This document shows positions 4,194-6,039 of a stretch of DNA of 6,039 nucleotides, piece by piece. How positions within the stretch are numbered: the first letter of the stretch is position 1; each line of letters starts with the position of its first letter. Location: positions 1-6,039 of the forward strand of contig CALPPK020000087.1 of NCBI GenBank assembly GCA_943325435.2, written 5' to 3'. Position numbers and translations under genes: made by a program. The DNA is from Bifidobacterium breve (lineage in GTDB: Bacteria > Actinomycetota > Acidimicrobiia > Acidimicrobiales > Ilumatobacteraceae). The notes beneath the pieces are model-generated. The model did not search any database, had not been told where the DNA came from, and was given only the letters and a program-made list of their open reading frames with translations.

Positions 4194-4947
4194 TATTTCG
4201 GCACAGCCAATAGCTGCGATGTCCATGATGGATCACTTACGTGAGTTACGGATGCGACTCGTACGAAGTGTTCTAGCTATAGGAATCTCTACTTTGGTAC
4301 TACTGGCCTTCTATGACCAGTTGAAGAACGTTCTTACAACTCCGTACACGAATCTGTGCTCGAGACGTCCCGACTTTAAATGCGATGGCTCTCTCTTCTC
4401 GCTTGGACCACTAGATGGCTTCACTGCTCGAATGCGAGTCTGTCTCTACGGAGGCCTCGTACTTGCTCTACCGGTAATCCTTTGGCAAATTTGGCGATTC
4501 ATTGTGCCGGCGCTGTCTAAGCGTGAGAAGAACTATGCGGTGCCGTTTATAGCTTCCTCGGTAGTTCTTTTCTCATTCGGTTGCTACTTGGCTTATTGGA
4601 CTCTTGACAAAGCTTTGGAATTCTTAATCTCATGGTCTGGCAGTGACGTTACACAGGCGTACCAAGTTACGAAATACATCAATCTCGTTGTGATGATGAT
4701 GCTGGCATTTGGCGTGGGTTTTCTTAGCCCAGTTCTGCTTGTCTTTCTGCAATTAGTTTCAGCGGTGACTCCAAAGACATTGATAAAACAATGGCGATAC
4801 GCCATCATGGGCATATTCGTGGCGTCAGCCGGAATCACACCCTCAGGAGACCCCATAAGTCTTCTCGCGCTGGCGATTCCGTTAACAATTTTGTACTTGA
4901 TCGCGGTTCTCATTGGTTGGCTACTAACGCGACGAAGGACTGCCTAA
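4186..4947 (+). CDS. tatC: Twin-arginine translocase core subunit TatC
   Basis: The signal-peptide receptor of the Tat system, 253 residues with six membrane segments (about 27-46, 86-110, 118-140, 165-190, 205-222 and 224-246). Conserved points include the N-terminal DHLRELRMRL with E20 (E15 in E. coli) and P53 in the first external loop. FIVPALSKRE carries F105 and E114, spaced exactly as E. coli F94 and E103, which contact the twin-arginine peptide. The first external loop contains C58 and C66, which could form a disulfide. The ATG at 4186 overlaps the tatB frame by 8 nt and has no clear Shine-Dalgarno, implying translational coupling and matched stoichiometry. It ends 2 nt before helY, so all three genes likely share one mRNA. 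Confidence 0.96.
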   Translation: MSDISAQPIAAMSMMDHLRELRMRLVRSVLAIGISTLVLLAFYDQLKNVLTTPYTNLCSRRPDFKCDGSLFSLGPLDGFTARMRVCLYGGLVLALPVILWQIWRFIVPALSKREKNYAVPFIASSVVLFSFGCYLAYWTLDKALEFLISWSGSDVTQAYQVTKYINLVVMMMLAFGVGFLSPVLLVFLQLVSAVTPKTLIKQWRYAIMGIFVASAGITPSGDPISLLALAIPLTILYLIAVLIGWLLTRRRTA

Positions 4948-4949
4948 AG

Positions 4950-6039
4950 GTGTCTGACGTTCGCGCTGCATTTCTTCAGTCTCTAGATTACGAACCGGAC
5001 GTTTTCCAAGTTAAGGCTATGAATTCAATTGATGCCGACGCGTCAGTATTGGTCGCGGCACCTACTGGTTCGGGCAAAACCCTTATTGCGGAGTACGCGA
5101 TTGCTAGGGCTCGTTCACTTGGTCTTCGTGCGTTCTACACAACTCCCATAAAGGCGTTGTCCAACCAGAAGTATCGAGACCTACAGACCTTGTACGGCGC
5201 TCACAAAGTGGGACTAGTAACGGGGGACAATGCAGTCAATGCTGAAGCGCCAGTAGTGGTGATGACTACAGAGGTGCTGCGCAACATGATTTACTCACAA
5301 TCTGGTCGCCTAGACGATTTGGGCGTTGTGATTTTGGACGAAGTTCATTACCTGCAAGACGCATATCGCGGACCAGTGTGGGAAGAAGTAATCATCCAAC
5401 TTGATCCCGAAGTGCAACTGGTGTGTTTGTCTGCGACGGTGTCTAATGCGGATGAAGTTGGGGACTGGCTCTCCACAGTGCGGGGCCGAACTGATGTTGT
5501 CGTAGAGACAACGCGACCCATCGAACTTGTCAATCACTTTGCGTTGTTTGATAACGCATCCAAGCAATGTGAGATGTTTGAAACTGTCGTTGCAGGCGAG
5601 CCCAACCGTCACGTACAACGACTCTTATCAAACGCCACACAAATTCGAGGCCGTTCAGGTCAGAACGGTGGCAAGAAACCTAGGCGATTTTCGCCGCCTA
5701 CCCGTCCTGAAATAGTTGAACTACTTGAAGACAAATCAATGCTCCCGGCAATTGTCTTCATCTTCAGCAGAGCCCAATGCGAGGACGCAGTTCATTCATG
5801 TATGAACGCTGGAATGGTGTTGACATCGCTTGAAGAAGAAATTCAAATTCGCGAAATCGTGGAACGACACTGCGAGAATCTCACAGCAGACGATAAAGAC
5901 GCACTTGAATATCACCATTTCATTGACGATGTTGCTAGTGGAATTTCATGTCACCACGCGGGCATGATTCCGATGTTCAAAGAGGCAGTCGAAGAGTGCT
6001 TTGTGCAGGGTTTAGTCAAAGTCGTCTTTGCAACAGAGA
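4950..6039 (+). CDS. helY: Ski2-like DEVH-box helicase HelY, N-terminal 363 residues
   Basis: The frame runs from GTG 4950 without a stop to the window end, so the gene is cut; the mycobacterial protein is about 900 residues. Superfamily 2 motifs appear in order: an N-terminal Q-like element (F19, Q20), Walker A APTGSGKT (37-44), motif Ia TPIKALSNQ (65-73), TTEVLRNM (106-113), and motif II DEVH (130-133). SAT (161-163), FSRAQCE (272-278) and HHAGM (335-339) follow, and it stops just inside motif V at VVFATE. DEVH and the HHAGM region point to the Ski2/Mtr4-like ATP-dependent RNA helicases. The substrate of bacterial HelY is not firmly known; RNA turnover is inferred. The GTG lies 2 nt after the tatC stop, and GAAGGA (4934-4939, 10 nt upstream) is a plausible Shine-Dalgarno. 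The tatC-helY adjacency is conserved in mycobacteria. Confidence 0.93.
   Translation, partial: MSDVRAAFLQSLDYEPDVFQVKAMNSIDADASVLVAAPTGSGKTLIAEYAIARARSLGLRAFYTTPIKALSNQKYRDLQTLYGAHKVGLVTGDNAVNAEAPVVVMTTEVLRNMIYSQSGRLDDLGVVILDEVHYLQDAYRGPVWEEVIIQLDPEVQLVCLSATVSNADEVGDWLSTVRGRTDVVVETTRPIELVNHFALFDNASKQCEMFETVVAGEPNRHVQRLLSNATQIRGRSGQNGGKKPRRFSPPTRPEIVELLEDKSMLPAIVFIFSRAQCEDAVHSCMNAGMVLTSLEEEIQIREIVERHCENLTADDKDALEYHHFIDDVASGISCHHAGMIPMFKEAVEECFVQGLVKVVFATE

Noticed and set aside
5310..5618. Minus-strand open frames inside helY
   Set aside because: They are antisense to conserved helicase motifs II and III and have no recognisable protein features.

Overview
The window is a gene-dense stretch of bacterial chromosome with ten coding regions and no RNA genes, mobile elements or CRISPR. 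Base composition is close to 50% GC by eye. Gene content and order point to an actinobacterium. It carries an S13-type D-Ala-D-Ala carboxypeptidase, an actinobacterial-style TrmI, and a tat-tat-helY block in the order known from mycobacteria. The moderate GC, tiny intergenic gaps and gene order suggest a streamlined Acidimicrobiia-like lineage; this taxonomic call is inference.

Layout. (1) 1-492: the C-terminal part of a DacB-type carboxypeptidase. (2) 540-2072: a four-gene run on the + strand. It starts with a holin-like two-segment membrane protein, followed by a 69-residue single-pass protein and a 66-residue basic protein. The run ends with trmI, whose start overlaps the preceding stop as ATGA. 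(3) 2069-2314, - strand: a small ferredoxin, convergent with trmI and sharing a TTAG double stop. (4) 2496-3092: type I signal peptidase lepB. (5) 3096-3827, - strand: a cytoplasmic glycerophosphodiester phosphodiesterase, convergent with lepB across a 3-nt gap. (6) 3864-6039: tatB-like, tatC and a Ski2-like helicase helY (cut by the window end), tightly coupled on the + strand.

Functional theme. Much of the window concerns the cell envelope: wall trimming (DacB), signal-peptide cleavage (LepB), folded-protein export (TatB/TatC), lipid head-group turnover (the phosphodiesterase) and small membrane proteins. TrmI and HelY are housekeeping RNA functions.

Regulation. Four genes (540, 2496, 3827 on the - strand, and 3864) have a TAnnnT -10-like hexamer placed so that transcription would start at or within a few bases of the start codon. 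This suggests leaderless mRNAs and fixes two start choices. Both convergent junctions carry a perfect 7-bp stem-loop lying over the stop codons.

The most notable large-scale observation is an absence. In mycobacteria trmI and tatA-tatC-helY flank the Pup-proteasome genes. Here the corresponding interval holds only ferredoxin, lepB and the phosphodiesterase, so the locus seems to have lost or moved that system.
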